Assembly (NCBI GenBank): GCA_002360555.1
Contig: DEQS01000017.1
Span: 4,504 to 68,503, forward strand
DNA length: 64,000 bases
Reading direction: 5' to 3'
From: Chloracidobacterium sp. UBA3360
GTDB taxonomy: Bacteria; Acidobacteriota; Blastocatellia; Pyrinomonadales; Pyrinomonadaceae
Notes under the pieces: model-generated
Database searches by the model: none
What the model was told of the DNA's origin: nothing
What the model saw: the letters and a program-made list of their open reading frames with translations, nothing else
Shown here: piece after piece, positions 50,935-60,303 of the stretch
How positions within the stretch are numbered: position 1 is the stretch's first letter
How the letters are laid out: every line of letters begins with the position of its first letter
Made by a program: the position numbers and the translations under genes

Positions 50935-50957
50935 GGGCGTCGATCAATTCCAAAATA

Positions 50958-50995
50958 GAGCCGCCGCCTGTATCAGGTGAGCGGCTCATTTATTT
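50958..50995 (+). terminator. Hairpin terminator after the GCS2-type gene
   Basis: GAGCCGC (50958-50964) and GCGGCTC (50981-50987) form the outer stem, with an inner CCTG/CAGG pair. A T-rich tail (ATTTATTT) follows on the plus strand. Confidence 0.7.
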
Positions 50996-51068
50996 GGTAA
51001 ACAAAATCCTGCGCTCTCGCGTAATACCAGCATTTCGTCCGATCATCTTATTTGTAAGGAGAATTACC

Positions 51069-53093
51069 GTGTTTAATAAATCGTTTCGCAAACTATTCGT
51101 CTTTGTCACAACAGTAGTATTGACGGGCTCGATCTTTGCCCAAAGCTCAGCATTCGAAATCGGCCGTATCGATCCCTCGATCGAGGCCTGTAATAATTTT
51201 TATCGTTACGCTAATGGCTCTTGGCTCAAAAAGACCGAGATACCTGCGGCATTTCCGTCATGGGGGACGTGGGACATTCTAGTTACCCGCAATCGCGAAA
51301 AATCACGCGAGATACTCGAAACCGCGATGAAAGAAAAACTCGCACCGGGGACGAGCCGACAATTGATCGGTGACTATTATGCTTCGTGTATGGACGAGGC
51401 AGCGATAGAGGCGGCCGGCATTAAACCGCTCGATCCGTTTTTCAAAGAGATCGATTCGATCAAGGACATCCCCGGGCTGCGTAATGCTATCGCAAAACTG
51501 CACAAAGCCGGTTCGGGGCCGCTCTTTGGGTTTTACTCATATTTAGATGATAAGGACAGCACGATCAATATCGCCAACGTTTATCAGGGCGGCCTGGGCC
51601 TTCCAAATAGCGATTATTACCTAAAAACAGATGAAAAATCTGTCGAGCTTCGCGGTAAATATGTCGCTCATGTTGCCCGTATGTTTGGCCTAGTCGGCGA
51701 AGACGCGGCAACCGCCAAAGCCCATGCGGACAGCGTAATGGCGTTTGAAACACGGCTTGCTAAGGCTTCAACCAGCCCGGTCGATCAGCGCGATCCGACG
51801 AAGAATTATCACAAAATGCCCGTCACCGAGGCCGACAAACTGACGCCGGGATTTGACTGGTCGGCATACGCGACGAAAATGGGCGCACCCAAATTTACAT
51901 CAATAAACATTGCCCAGCCCGATTTTATTAAAGAGGCCGGCAAGATGATGAACGACGTTCCGATGGCCGAATGGAAAACCTACCTGCGCTGGTTTGCGGT
52001 CAATAATTTTTCACCACGGCTAAACAAAACACTCGAAAAGGCCGACTTTGATTTTTACAGCACCACGCTGAGCGGCACGACGGAACAGATACCCCGCTGG
52101 CGACGGTGCACGCGTAATACTGACAACTCGCTTGGCGAAGCACTCGGCGACGAATTTGTAAAAACAAATTTCACACCCGCCGCCAAAAAACGGATGGACG
52201 AGTTGATCGACAACCTTTTCGCGGCATATCGTGAGCACATAAATAAAAACGAATGGATGGGTGAGGCAACACGCAAAGAAGCCCTGAACAAACTCTCGGC
52301 GATCCGCCGCAAGATCGGCTACCCGGACAAGATGCGCGGCTACGCCGGCCTAAAGATCGATAAGGGATCTTATTTTGAGAATGTCAGCAGGCTTACCGAG
52401 TTTTTGAGTACGCGAGATCTGCAGGATATAGGCAAGGCTCCGGACAAAGGCCGCTGGGGCACGACCGCTGCTGTGGTCAACGCCTATTACAACCCAAATT
52501 ATAATGACATCACATTTCCCGCCGGGATATTGCAATCGCCGTTTTTTGATTTTAAGGCGGACGACGCGATCAATTATGGTGCCATCGGCGTTGTCATCGG
52601 TCATGAGCTGACCCACGGTTTTGACGACAGCGGCAGCCAGTATGACGGCGACGGAAACCAGAAAATGTGGTGGGCAGACGCCGACCGAAAGCAGTTCGAA
52701 GATCGTGCAAACTGTGTGACCGAACAATTTAACGGTTACGAGGCCGACAAAGACCTCTTCGTCAACGGCAAGCTCACGCTTGGCGAAAATATCGCCGACC
52801 TCGGCGGTATGGCGATAGCGTTTGATGCGTTCAAGAAATCGATGGAGGGCAAGCCGCGTCCGGCAAATATTGATGGGTTCTCACCCGAGCAGCGGTTCTT
52901 TCTTGGTTGGGCACAGGTTTGGGCTGAAAACGACCGCCCCGAGTATCTAAGGCTGATCGTCCAGTCGGACCCTCATTCACCCGCCGAATTTCGCGTCAAC
53001 GGCCCGACCTCAAACTTTCCCGCTTTTGCCGAAGCATACGGATGCAAGACAGGTACAAAAATGATCAGATCAAAACAATGTAAGATCTGGTAG
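51069..53093 (+). CDS. M13 family metallopeptidase (neprilysin/PepO-like)
   Basis: A 674-residue exported zinc endopeptidase. GTG at 51069 is chosen: AAGGAG lies seven to eight bases upstream and the residues that follow form a signal peptide (FNKSFRKLFVFVTTVVLTGS, cleavage near IFAQS). The frame back to 50922 overlaps the previous gene and is rejected. The N-terminal M13 domain has ACNNFYRYANGSWLKKTEIP. The catalytic domain shows VNAYYNPNYNDITFPAGILQ, the zinc helix VIGHELTHGFDDSGSQYDG (H512, E513, H516) and GENIADLGGMAIAF with the third ligand. The extreme C-terminus has the usual CxxW-like ending (QCKIW). Confidence 0.94.
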   Translation: MFNKSFRKLFVFVTTVVLTGSIFAQSSAFEIGRIDPSIEACNNFYRYANGSWLKKTEIPAAFPSWGTWDILVTRNREKSREILETAMKEKLAPGTSRQLIGDYYASCMDEAAIEAAGIKPLDPFFKEIDSIKDIPGLRNAIAKLHKAGSGPLFGFYSYLDDKDSTINIANVYQGGLGLPNSDYYLKTDEKSVELRGKYVAHVARMFGLVGEDAATAKAHADSVMAFETRLAKASTSPVDQRDPTKNYHKMPVTEADKLTPGFDWSAYATKMGAPKFTSINIAQPDFIKEAGKMMNDVPMAEWKTYLRWFAVNNFSPRLNKTLEKADFDFYSTTLSGTTEQIPRWRRCTRNTDNSLGEALGDEFVKTNFTPAAKKRMDELIDNLFAAYREHINKNEWMGEATRKEALNKLSAIRRKIGYPDKMRGYAGLKIDKGSYFENVSRLTEFLSTRDLQDIGKAPDKGRWGTTAAVVNAYYNPNYNDITFPAGILQSPFFDFKADDAINYGAIGVVIGHELTHGFDDSGSQYDGDGNQKMWWADADRKQFEDRANCVTEQFNGYEADKDLFVNGKLTLGENIADLGGMAIAFDAFKKSMEGKPRPANIDGFSPEQRFFLGWAQVWAENDRPEYLRLIVQSDPHSPAEFRVNGPTSNFPAFAEAYGCKTGTKMIRSKQCKIW

Positions 53094-53106
53094 GTTCGCG
53101 AAAAAC

Positions 53107-53134
53107 AAAAGCCCGGCAGGTGCCGGGCTTTTTT
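53107..53134. terminator. Bidirectional intrinsic terminator
   Basis: GCCCGGCA (53111-53118) and TGCCGGGC (53121-53128) form a tight stem between AAAA and TTTTTT. It lies between the convergent M13 and amidotransferase genes. Confidence 0.9.
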
Positions 53135-54050
53135 ATTGTCCTTTGTGTGTCAGGGCGAGCTTGAGAAAATTTTCAAACAAGATTCGGCCGTCGCGGCTTT
53201 CGTTTGGGTGTTCCCAGCGGGTCGGGTTTTTTGACCAGTCCTCAAATGATTTTTCGAGGTGAAACTGAACGCAATAGATCATCTGCCCGTCCGACTGTTT
53301 GACCATCATCTGGTTTTTGCAGAGATATGATGACGCGAGCAGCTTAAAACCCGCAGGCACGCCGTCGATCTGGACACCGTGGTTTTGCCAAACCCTGAGT
53401 ATATTGTCTTCCTTGGTGTATTCCTGCCAAATGCCGGATTTTTTATCGTCGTTACCGACAAAGATGGGGTCGTTCTTGTCGACGATCTTTACAAACCTGT
53501 ATTGATATTCGACTACGCGGCCGTCTCGTTTGGCGGCAAGCTCCATGTCATCAAGGGTTTTGAGCGACGCTCCGAATGCCATGCCGACCAGCTGATGAGC
53601 CCCGCAGATCGCCAGAACGGGAATCTTGGTTTCGCGTATAAACTTGATAAAGCTCGCTATGTGCTCGGGATTGTAATAATCAAAATCAGCGAAGGTCCCG
53701 CTCATGACGACTGCGTCGGGTCTGAATTTTTCAGCCGCGTCCGCCACCTCGGACAGATGAACGGTCATCGTTTTAGGATTTTTTACGAGCCTGATGACAT
53801 TGCGTGCAATGTTGTCACAGGCCATGCCACCAACCTTTCGTTCAAATTCGAGACGCGTTTCGGTCGTGCCGTTCCAGTCCTTGTGAGCAAGCTCCGACAG
53901 GTCGGATTCGTAACGCAACAGATCGTTGACAATCAAAATCTTAGCGTAATCGATCCGCTGTTCGATCGGCTCGTAGCGGCAATACGTGCTCTTGTTATAA
54001 GGAAACGGAAGTTTTTCTGATTCGGTTACCTTATTCACGGCGTCATGCAT
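53133..54050 (-). CDS. Class I glutamine amidotransferase-like protein
   Basis: A 305-residue protein with a class I GATase-like fold. The nucleophile cysteine is C149 in PVLAICGAHQLVGMAFG, and the His/Glu pair is in MIYCVQFHLEKSFED. An approximately 100-residue N-terminal part and a long insertion distinguish it from the standard GMP-synthase or anthranilate types. A stand-alone gamma-glutamyl hydrolase or amidotransferase subunit is possible; the partner and substrate are unknown. Confidence 0.82.
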   Translation of the reverse strand: MHDAVNKVTESEKLPFPYNKSTYCRYEPIEQRIDYAKILIVNDLLRYESDLSELAHKDWNGTTETRLEFERKVGGMACDNIARNVIRLVKNPKTMTVHLSEVADAAEKFRPDAVVMSGTFADFDYYNPEHIASFIKFIRETKIPVLAICGAHQLVGMAFGASLKTLDDMELAAKRDGRVVEYQYRFVKIVDKNDPIFVGNDDKKSGIWQEYTKEDNILRVWQNHGVQIDGVPAGFKLLASSYLCKNQMMVKQSDGQMIYCVQFHLEKSFEDWSKNPTRWEHPNESRDGRILFENFLKLALTHKGQ

Positions 54051-54092
54051 AAACTGTGTTAATTACGTGTTACAACTGCCCTCACGGGCCAA

Positions 54093-54299
54093 TCATTCGA
54101 TTATATCATCTATCAACGCACCGTAAAGGCTGACAAACGCACCGCATTTGAAAACGGGTTCATCCACTTGATCGAGCCGGTTCAGGTTACAAAGAACCTC
54201 TTCCTCAGGCAGATCTTGTTTTTCGCACATCGTGCACATTTTTGGCATCGGAATCGTGCTTGGGTCAAGCTCGTTGCCATCGTCGTCGTAATACGGCAT
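54093..54299 (-). CDS. Small four-cysteine protein, unknown function
   Basis: A 68-residue acidic protein with MCTMCEKQDLPEEEVLCNL and VFKCGAFVSLYG; the cysteines could form a small zinc site. It begins ATG at 54299 three bases after the stop of the gene at 54302-54766, suggesting an operon. No family recognised; small size lowers confidence. Confidence 0.6.
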   Translation of the reverse strand: MPYYDDDGNELDPSTIPMPKMCTMCEKQDLPEEEVLCNLNRLDQVDEPVFKCGAFVSLYGALIDDIIE

Positions 54300-54301
54300 A
54301 G

Positions 54302-54766
54302 CTACTCAACCTTTCTTTGCTTTGTCTCGCGATCAAAAAGCGGCATCGCCTCACCGGGTCCGATCTCAGCGACCTCAGCACGGACAGCTTTTACAAGCCG
54401 GGCGAGCCCCTCCGTGCGGTCGACTTTAGCTTTATCAAGCAACACCAGCGACCGCTGCCACGATGTTTCGAGTTCATCAGCAATCCCTGAGATCAGCGAA
54501 ATGTCATACGGCAAAGCAAACTCGCGGCAACCGATCCGTGCGAAAACGCTTAGATATCGGGCTGTGGCAAGCTCCGGGCATGCGAAGCGTCGGCGGCCGA
54601 CCTTTAGCTCGATCCCGAGAAGAGTGTATTGTATTTCGGCTTGGTTTTGACGTGCGGGTATGTCTAGCTTATAGGCTCGCGTGCGGCTTGAGCGGACCTT
54701 ATCGCGGTAGATCGACGGCAGCCACGCGTCAGCCATTTCGTCACGAATTGCGGCGGCGATGTCCAT
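54302..54766 (-). CDS. Protein of unknown function downstream of nuoN
   Basis: A 154-residue soluble protein. ATG at 54766 (MDIAAAIRDEMADAWLPSIY) lies just past the nuoN stop; the frame to 54823 overlaps nuoN and is not used. A basic, possibly beta-rich middle (TLLGIELKVGRRRFACPELA, then ARYLSVFARIG) precedes a helical end (ELETSWQRSLVLLDKA, EGLARLVKAVRAEVAEI). I do not recognise the family. Its position directly after the complex I genes may be incidental. Confidence 0.65.
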   Translation of the reverse strand: MDIAAAIRDEMADAWLPSIYRDKVRSSRTRAYKLDIPARQNQAEIQYTLLGIELKVGRRRFACPELATARYLSVFARIGCREFALPYDISLISGIADELETSWQRSLVLLDKAKVDRTEGLARLVKAVRAEVAEIGPGEAMPLFDRETKQRKVE

Positions 54767-54779
54767 CGATCGGGGTTGG

Positions 54780-56324
54780 TTATTTTTCGGCTTTGACCAC
54801 CACGCCGGACGGCGACTGGGCAAACTTTTCGATTACGCGGTCGGCGAAGATACCAAAATACAGAACGCCGAGGATCGCGATCACTAGAGCGGTACTCATC
54901 GCAAGCGGCATCTTTGGCTGGCGCCACTCGGATGTGCGTTCACGGAAAAACATCACCACGATCAGCCGTAGATAATAGTATGCCGAGATCGCAGAACCGA
55001 TGACCGCGACGATAACGAGCCCCGTTACAAGCGGATTTGCCGCTTCAAGAGCAGGACGGAAAACAAGGATCTTGCCCATAAAGCCGGCCGTCAGCGGCAG
55101 GCCCAAAAGCGAGAGCATAAAGAGCGACAGTGAAAATGCCAGAACAGGCGACTTAAAGCCGATGCCGTTGTAATCTTCGAACTCCGCACGGCGGTCGTTC
55201 TTTTCGGCAAGCAGGGCGACGATGGCAAACGCTCCCATATTAGTCACCGCGTAGGTCAACATATAAAACGCGACAGACGCTATCGCTTCGTCACGGGCGG
55301 CAGCGGTCTTTGCCATGCCCGCTCCGATAAATCCGACCAAAGCATATCCCGCGTGGGCTATCGACGAATAGGCCAGCATTCGTTTGACGTTGGTCTGCAT
55401 GATCGCCGCGACGTTGCCGACGAGAATCGTGATGATCGCCATTACGGCAAGTGCCGAGATCCAGGCATCGTGCAGATAAACCGACGATTGAACGCCTGCG
55501 ATCAGCGGAAGTCCAAGCACAAAGATCCGAATAAAGGACGCAAACGCCGCAGCCTTTGGCCCGGCAGCCATAAAGCCCGTGACAGGCGTCGGGGCACCTT
55601 CATACACGTCAGGCGTCCAGACATGAAACGGAGCCATCGCGATCTTAAAGCCAAACCCGACGATCAACATCGCTCCGCCAATAAGCAGCAAGGCGGGGAA
55701 ATTGGGATTAGCAACTTTATCGGCGATCTGCGTCAGGTTCGTCGAACCCGTCGAACCGTAGATCAAAGCCATGCCGTATAGCAAAAACGCGGAGGCGAAC
55801 GATCCGAGGATAAAATACTTCATCGCCGATTCGTTCGATTTGAGGTCGCCTCTTCGCAAGCCAGCCATTACATAGGTCGCGATCGATAGCGTTTCAAGCC
55901 CGAGGAAAATGACCACCAGATCATTGCCCGCCGACATCATCATCATGCCAAACGTCGCAAACAGCAGCAGCGCGTGGTATTCGCCCGCCGGGACATTTTC
56001 ACGGTCAACCCAGACGGTCGAAATAAGCACTGTCATCGCCGAGACGAAAAGAAAGACGAACGAAAAACTCAGGCGAAGATTGTCGTGAGCGATCATCCCG
56101 TTCCAGCCTGACGTCGGCGAACCACCGCCCCACATTGTCGCCAGAATAACAGCCGAAACAGTCAGGCCGATCAACGATATTGCACCAGACACAGCACGCT
56201 GTTTTGGAAAAAAACTGTCGTAAAGCATCACGATCACGCCCGCAAGCGCAACGACGAGCTCGGGCATTATTATCGAAACGCTCGCTTCGGGGGTCAGCAG
56301 ATCTGTAAGAAAAAGCGTACTCAT
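54780..56324 (-). CDS. nuoN: NADH-quinone oxidoreductase subunit N
   Basis: A 514-residue antiporter-like proton-pumping subunit of complex I. About 14 membrane helices are present. Key elements: the glutamate in VIFLGLETLSIATYVM, the lysine region in GFGFKIAMAPFHVWTPDVYE, the broken helix AYSSIAHAGYALVGF, and a second glycine/lysine-rich segment LLGLPLTAGFMGKILVF. The last gene of the nuo run; its ATG directly abuts the nuoM stop. Confidence 0.96.
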   Translation of the reverse strand: MSTLFLTDLLTPEASVSIIMPELVVALAGVIVMLYDSFFPKQRAVSGAISLIGLTVSAVILATMWGGGSPTSGWNGMIAHDNLRLSFSFVFLFVSAMTVLISTVWVDRENVPAGEYHALLLFATFGMMMMSAGNDLVVIFLGLETLSIATYVMAGLRRGDLKSNESAMKYFILGSFASAFLLYGMALIYGSTGSTNLTQIADKVANPNFPALLLIGGAMLIVGFGFKIAMAPFHVWTPDVYEGAPTPVTGFMAAGPKAAAFASFIRIFVLGLPLIAGVQSSVYLHDAWISALAVMAIITILVGNVAAIMQTNVKRMLAYSSIAHAGYALVGFIGAGMAKTAAARDEAIASVAFYMLTYAVTNMGAFAIVALLAEKNDRRAEFEDYNGIGFKSPVLAFSLSLFMLSLLGLPLTAGFMGKILVFRPALEAANPLVTGLVIVAVIGSAISAYYYLRLIVVMFFRERTSEWRQPKMPLAMSTALVIAILGVLYFGIFADRVIEKFAQSPSGVVVKAEK

Positions 56325-57944
56325 TTATTTGTGTTCGTCTCCGCTTACGGGCGGTTTAGCCTCGGCATGGTCAACTGTGCCGCCAGCCTGATGCATAACG
56401 CGTTCCTGGATGGCTTTGATCGCACTTTCAGACCGAGCGAGGAACGGTTTTGGAAACACGCCCATATAGACCATCAAGAACAGCAGCGGGATCATCAACC
56501 CGATCTCACGCCAGCTCAGGTCGGCGAGGCCTTTATTCTTATCAACGGTCACCTTGCCAAAAAATACTCGCTGCACCATCCAGAGCAGATAGACCGCGGC
56601 AAAGATCACACCCGTTCCGGCAAACATCGTCGCGATGATATTCCAATTGACACTCGTCGTGATCGCCAGCACTTGCGACTGGAACATACCGACCATGATC
56701 AAAAATTCACCGACAAATCCGTTGAGGAACGGCAACCCGATAGACGCCATTGTCGTAATGACAAAGATGGTCGCGTAAATCGGCATTGGGCTGGACAGTC
56801 CGCCAAAGGCCGTGATCTCACGCGTATGACGCCGTTCGTAAATAAAGCCGACGAGTAGAAACAACGCTCCGGTCGTAACGCCGTGGCTGAGCATCGTGTA
56901 AAGCGCACCCTGCATTCCCTGTTCGGTAAACGAGAACATTCCCAGTATCACAAAACCCATATGGGCGACCGACGAATAGGCCACGAGCCTTTTGACGTCC
57001 GGCTGGACCATCGCAACCAGTGCACCATAAATAATGCCGACTATCGCAAGGGCAATAAACAGCCACGCCCACTCTTTGCTCTGATCGGGAAACAACCCAA
57101 AATTGAACCGCATCAGGCCGTAAGTTCCCATCTTGAGCAATACTGCTGCAAGGATAACGGAACCAGCCGTCGGAGCCTCAGTATGAGCATCCGGCAGCCA
57201 TGTGTGGAACGGAAACAGCGGAACCTTAATTGCAAACGCTAAGGCGAACGCGAGAAAAAGTAATGTCCCCGTTTGCGGCGGTATGACGAGAGTGCCCACC
57301 TTCATCGCGTTCATTATCGCGATCAGGTCAAACGAACCTCCGAGCCCGGTCTGATCGGCGTAAAGAAAGAACAGTGCGATGATCGCAACCAGCATAAGCA
57401 AACTGCCAAATGCTGTAAAAATAAAGAATTTGACCGCTGCGTAGATGCGATTGTCGCCGCCCCAAATACCTATCAGGAAGAACATCGGCACCAGCGACGC
57501 CTCAAAGAAAAGGTAAAAGACGAGCAGATCAAGCGAAACAAATACACCGATCATTGCCGATTCGAGCAGCAGCAGAAAAATATAAAAAGCGGTCCGTTTT
57601 TTGTCGACGGCGTGCCAAGTCGATAGCACCGCGATCGGCATGATAAACGTCGTCAGTATCACGAGCCAAAAGCTCAGGCCATCGACACCGATATGATAAT
57701 TGGTCCCGATCGCCTTGATCCACGGCACGTTCTTTTCAAAGAAATAGCCGCTAGGCCCCGCAACCGCCGATTTTGAAAATAATGCCAGCGAAACAACAAA
57801 ATTAAGCGTCGTAAAGCCAAGCGTCAGCCACTTGAGCTGGCCTTCCTGTTTCCAAAACATCTGATGAGCGAGCGTAAGCACCGCACCGATGACCGGCAGC
57901 AGGATCAATATCGTTAAGAGATTTTCGTTCAAAAAGTCCATCAA
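56325..57944 (-). CDS. nuoM: NADH-quinone oxidoreductase subunit M
   Basis: A 539-residue proton-pumping membrane subunit. It shows FYLFFEASLVPMFFLIGIWG with the conserved glutamate, AFAIKVPLFPFHTWLPDAH with the pump lysine, AYSSVAHMGFVILGMFSF, and LPFLNGFVGEFLIMVG. It sits between nuoL and nuoN with no spacers. An approximately 30-residue polar tail after the last helix ends EAKPPVSGDEHK. Confidence 0.96.
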   Translation of the reverse strand: MMDFLNENLLTILILLPVIGAVLTLAHQMFWKQEGQLKWLTLGFTTLNFVVSLALFSKSAVAGPSGYFFEKNVPWIKAIGTNYHIGVDGLSFWLVILTTFIMPIAVLSTWHAVDKKRTAFYIFLLLLESAMIGVFVSLDLLVFYLFFEASLVPMFFLIGIWGGDNRIYAAVKFFIFTAFGSLLMLVAIIALFFLYADQTGLGGSFDLIAIMNAMKVGTLVIPPQTGTLLFLAFALAFAIKVPLFPFHTWLPDAHTEAPTAGSVILAAVLLKMGTYGLMRFNFGLFPDQSKEWAWLFIALAIVGIIYGALVAMVQPDVKRLVAYSSVAHMGFVILGMFSFTEQGMQGALYTMLSHGVTTGALFLLVGFIYERRHTREITAFGGLSSPMPIYATIFVITTMASIGLPFLNGFVGEFLIMVGMFQSQVLAITTSVNWNIIATMFAGTGVIFAAVYLLWMVQRVFFGKVTVDKNKGLADLSWREIGLMIPLLFLMVYMGVFPKPFLARSESAIKAIQERVMHQAGGTVDHAEAKPPVSGDEHK

Positions 57945-57945
57945 T

Positions 57946-60117
57946 TTAGGCGACCAATTTCAACCCGTAATAAATAAAATATCCGATCACGGCCAGGGCT
58001 CCGAGCAGGATGATCGCAGCGTACGAGCGGACAAAACCAACTTGCAGCCCGCGAACAAGATTACCGGCTTCCATCACAAAATGGCCGATGCCGTTGACGA
58101 TGCCGTCGATAAAGCCGACATCAAATCCTTTCCACAGACGCTCACGCGAGAGCCGCGTTATCGGATCGACGATGTAGCCGTTGTAAAGCTCGTCGAGCCG
58201 CCATTTTTGTTCGAGTATCTTTGGCATTTTGCGCAAAGGGCTCTTTAAGAACAGCGCAAAGCCAAGCACAATACCAAATACCGCCATCACGACCGAAAGC
58301 CCGGCGAGCATACGCTCTTTCTGCACAACTTCGGGCTCGTGCGACTCGGCATTTTCTTTTGCCTTGATCGCCGTTTCTGTTTTATTTTCGGCGATGACGG
58401 GTTCGAGTACGTGCTCAAACGTGTTCGCTTCTTTTATTCCGACTAGCGAACTCATCGCATACGGCACGCCAACCAAGCCGCCGACGGTCGATAGAAACGC
58501 CAAAATGATCAGCGGCATCGTCATCACCCAAGGCGATTCGTGCGGCCTAAATCCGGCCGGCAGAGCGTGGTGATGCTCGTCTTCGTCGTCGTGATCATCG
58601 TGGACAGCATCGTGCTCTGCGTCATGGTGATGTGTGTCGTCATGGGCGGCGTCAGCGTGAGCCTCATCAGGCAAAACTTCGTGGAAACGCTCCGTTCCCC
58701 AAAAAGTCATGACCATCATGCGGGTCATGTAAACCGCGGTCAGGATCGCCGTGATCGCGGCGATGCCCCACAAAAACTCTTCGCCCGGAAATACACCTGC
58801 CGGGAAATATCTGTCAGCCGCAAATGTTTTATAAAGGATCTCGTCCTTTGAGAAAAATCCCGCCCAGATCGGAATGCCGCAGATCGCAAGCCAACCCATC
58901 GCCATCGTGATGAACGTTATGGGCATGTACTTTTTCAAATTGCCCATCTTTCGCATGTCCTGCTCATGGTGCATTCCGTGGATGACCGAGCCGGAGCCGA
59001 GGAATAAAAGGGCTTTGAAAAACGCGTGTGTCATCACGTGAAAGATCGCTACCGTGAAAGCACCGACGCCTGCCGCGAGGAACATAAATCCGAGCTGCGA
59101 AACGGTCGAGTAAGCGAGGACTTTCTTGATATCGTTCTGAGCGATCGCAATTGTCGCCGCAAATATCGCCGTTGCCGCACCGATCACCGCAACGATCCAC
59201 ATCGCGGTCGGGGCAAATTGGTAAATCGCATTGGCACGGACAACCAGATAAACACCCGCCGTGACCATCGTCGCCGCGTGGATAAGAGCCGAAACCGGAG
59301 TCGGCCCGGCCATCGCATCCGGCAGCCATGTGAGCAGAGGGATCTGAGCCGATTTACCGGTCGCACCGATAAAGAAAAGCACTGCGGCAGACGTCAGCCC
59401 ACCCGCAAAGATCGCTCCCCACGTGAATGGATCGGCGGTCATGTGCTCCGCAACAAACGTAAATACGCTGTGAACCTGCTGACCGTCCACGACCTTGTCG
59501 AAAAACGAGATCGAACCGGTCAGCGTAAAGATCAAAAAGATCCCCATCAGCACGCCCCAATCGCCGATGCGGTTCATTACAAATGCTTTCTTGGCAGCTT
59601 CGCGGGCCTCGTTTCGCTTAGTATAGAAACCGATAAGAAGATATGAACAGAGCCCCACGCCCTCCCAACCGACGAACATCAGCAGGAAATTATCCGCCAA
59701 AATGAGCGTCAGCATCGAAAACATGAACAGGTTGAGATAAGCGAAAAAGCGGTAAAATCCCTTATCGCCTTTCATATATCCAGTCGCAAAAATGTGGATC
59801 AGCAGCCCGACGAACGTGATAAAACACGCATAAATCCCGCTCAGACGATCCATGCCCAAACCAAAATCCGCCCGGAAGTTGCCAACTTGTATCCACGTCC
59901 ACAGATGGTCAAGCACCGGCTTTTCGGCATGCAACGCCCCACCATGATCGGCAAAAAAGGCAATGTAAAACGCCACCACCATCGAAACAAAGATCGTCCC
60001 GCAAGCGACCACGCCGCTGAACAATTCGTTTCTAAGCCGCCCGCCGATCAACCAATTGATCAGAGCACCGGCCAGCGGAGCGAAAATAATTATACTTAGT
60101 AGGTTATTCTCAACCAT
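57946..60117 (-). CDS. nuoL: NADH-quinone oxidoreductase subunit L, with histidine-rich loop
   Basis: The largest antiporter-like subunit, 723 residues, including the long lateral helix near the C-terminus. Conserved: FVGWEGVGLCSYLLIGFYTK, QIPLLTWLPDAMAGPTPVSA, AYSTVSQLGFMFLAAGVG, and SKDEILYKTFA. Residues about 484-518 hold an unusual segment very rich in His and Asp (AHDDTHHHDAEHD, EDEHHH) in a loop before the next helix; it may bind divalent metals. The start overlaps the stop of the DUF1272 gene by one base. Confidence 0.95.
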   Translation of the reverse strand: MVENNLLSIIIFAPLAGALINWLIGGRLRNELFSGVVACGTIFVSMVVAFYIAFFADHGGALHAEKPVLDHLWTWIQVGNFRADFGLGMDRLSGIYACFITFVGLLIHIFATGYMKGDKGFYRFFAYLNLFMFSMLTLILADNFLLMFVGWEGVGLCSYLLIGFYTKRNEAREAAKKAFVMNRIGDWGVLMGIFLIFTLTGSISFFDKVVDGQQVHSVFTFVAEHMTADPFTWGAIFAGGLTSAAVLFFIGATGKSAQIPLLTWLPDAMAGPTPVSALIHAATMVTAGVYLVVRANAIYQFAPTAMWIVAVIGAATAIFAATIAIAQNDIKKVLAYSTVSQLGFMFLAAGVGAFTVAIFHVMTHAFFKALLFLGSGSVIHGMHHEQDMRKMGNLKKYMPITFITMAMGWLAICGIPIWAGFFSKDEILYKTFAADRYFPAGVFPGEEFLWGIAAITAILTAVYMTRMMVMTFWGTERFHEVLPDEAHADAAHDDTHHHDAEHDAVHDDHDDEDEHHHALPAGFRPHESPWVMTMPLIILAFLSTVGGLVGVPYAMSSLVGIKEANTFEHVLEPVIAENKTETAIKAKENAESHEPEVVQKERMLAGLSVVMAVFGIVLGFALFLKSPLRKMPKILEQKWRLDELYNGYIVDPITRLSRERLWKGFDVGFIDGIVNGIGHFVMEAGNLVRGLQVGFVRSYAAIILLGALAVIGYFIYYGLKLVA

Positions 60118-60293
60118 TATCCTTTTCGTTTCGGCCGGGCGACCAGTTCACCGCCGCAGTTCGGACAGACCGAATCCATTTCTTTTGTGCAGGTATTGCA
60201 AAATGTGCACTCGTAGCTGCAAATATAGGCATCACTATCCGCCGGTAATCCGGCACCGCACTTTTCGCAAACCTCGCGCATTTCTAACGCCAT
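60117..60293 (-). CDS. DUF1272 small zinc-ribbon protein
   Basis: A 58-residue protein starting MALEMREVCEKCGAGLPADS, with paired cysteines CEKCG, CSYECTFCNTC and CPNCGGELVARPKR. This matches the DUF1272 family of small zinc-binding proteins of unknown function. ATG at 60293 fits the known family start; the frame to 60356 overlaps the PPIase gene. It lies between the PPIase and nuoL within the nuo run. Confidence 0.88.
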   Translation of the reverse strand: MALEMREVCEKCGAGLPADSDAYICSYECTFCNTCTKEMDSVCPNCGGELVARPKRKG

Positions 60294-60303
60294 TACGCCT
60301 GCC

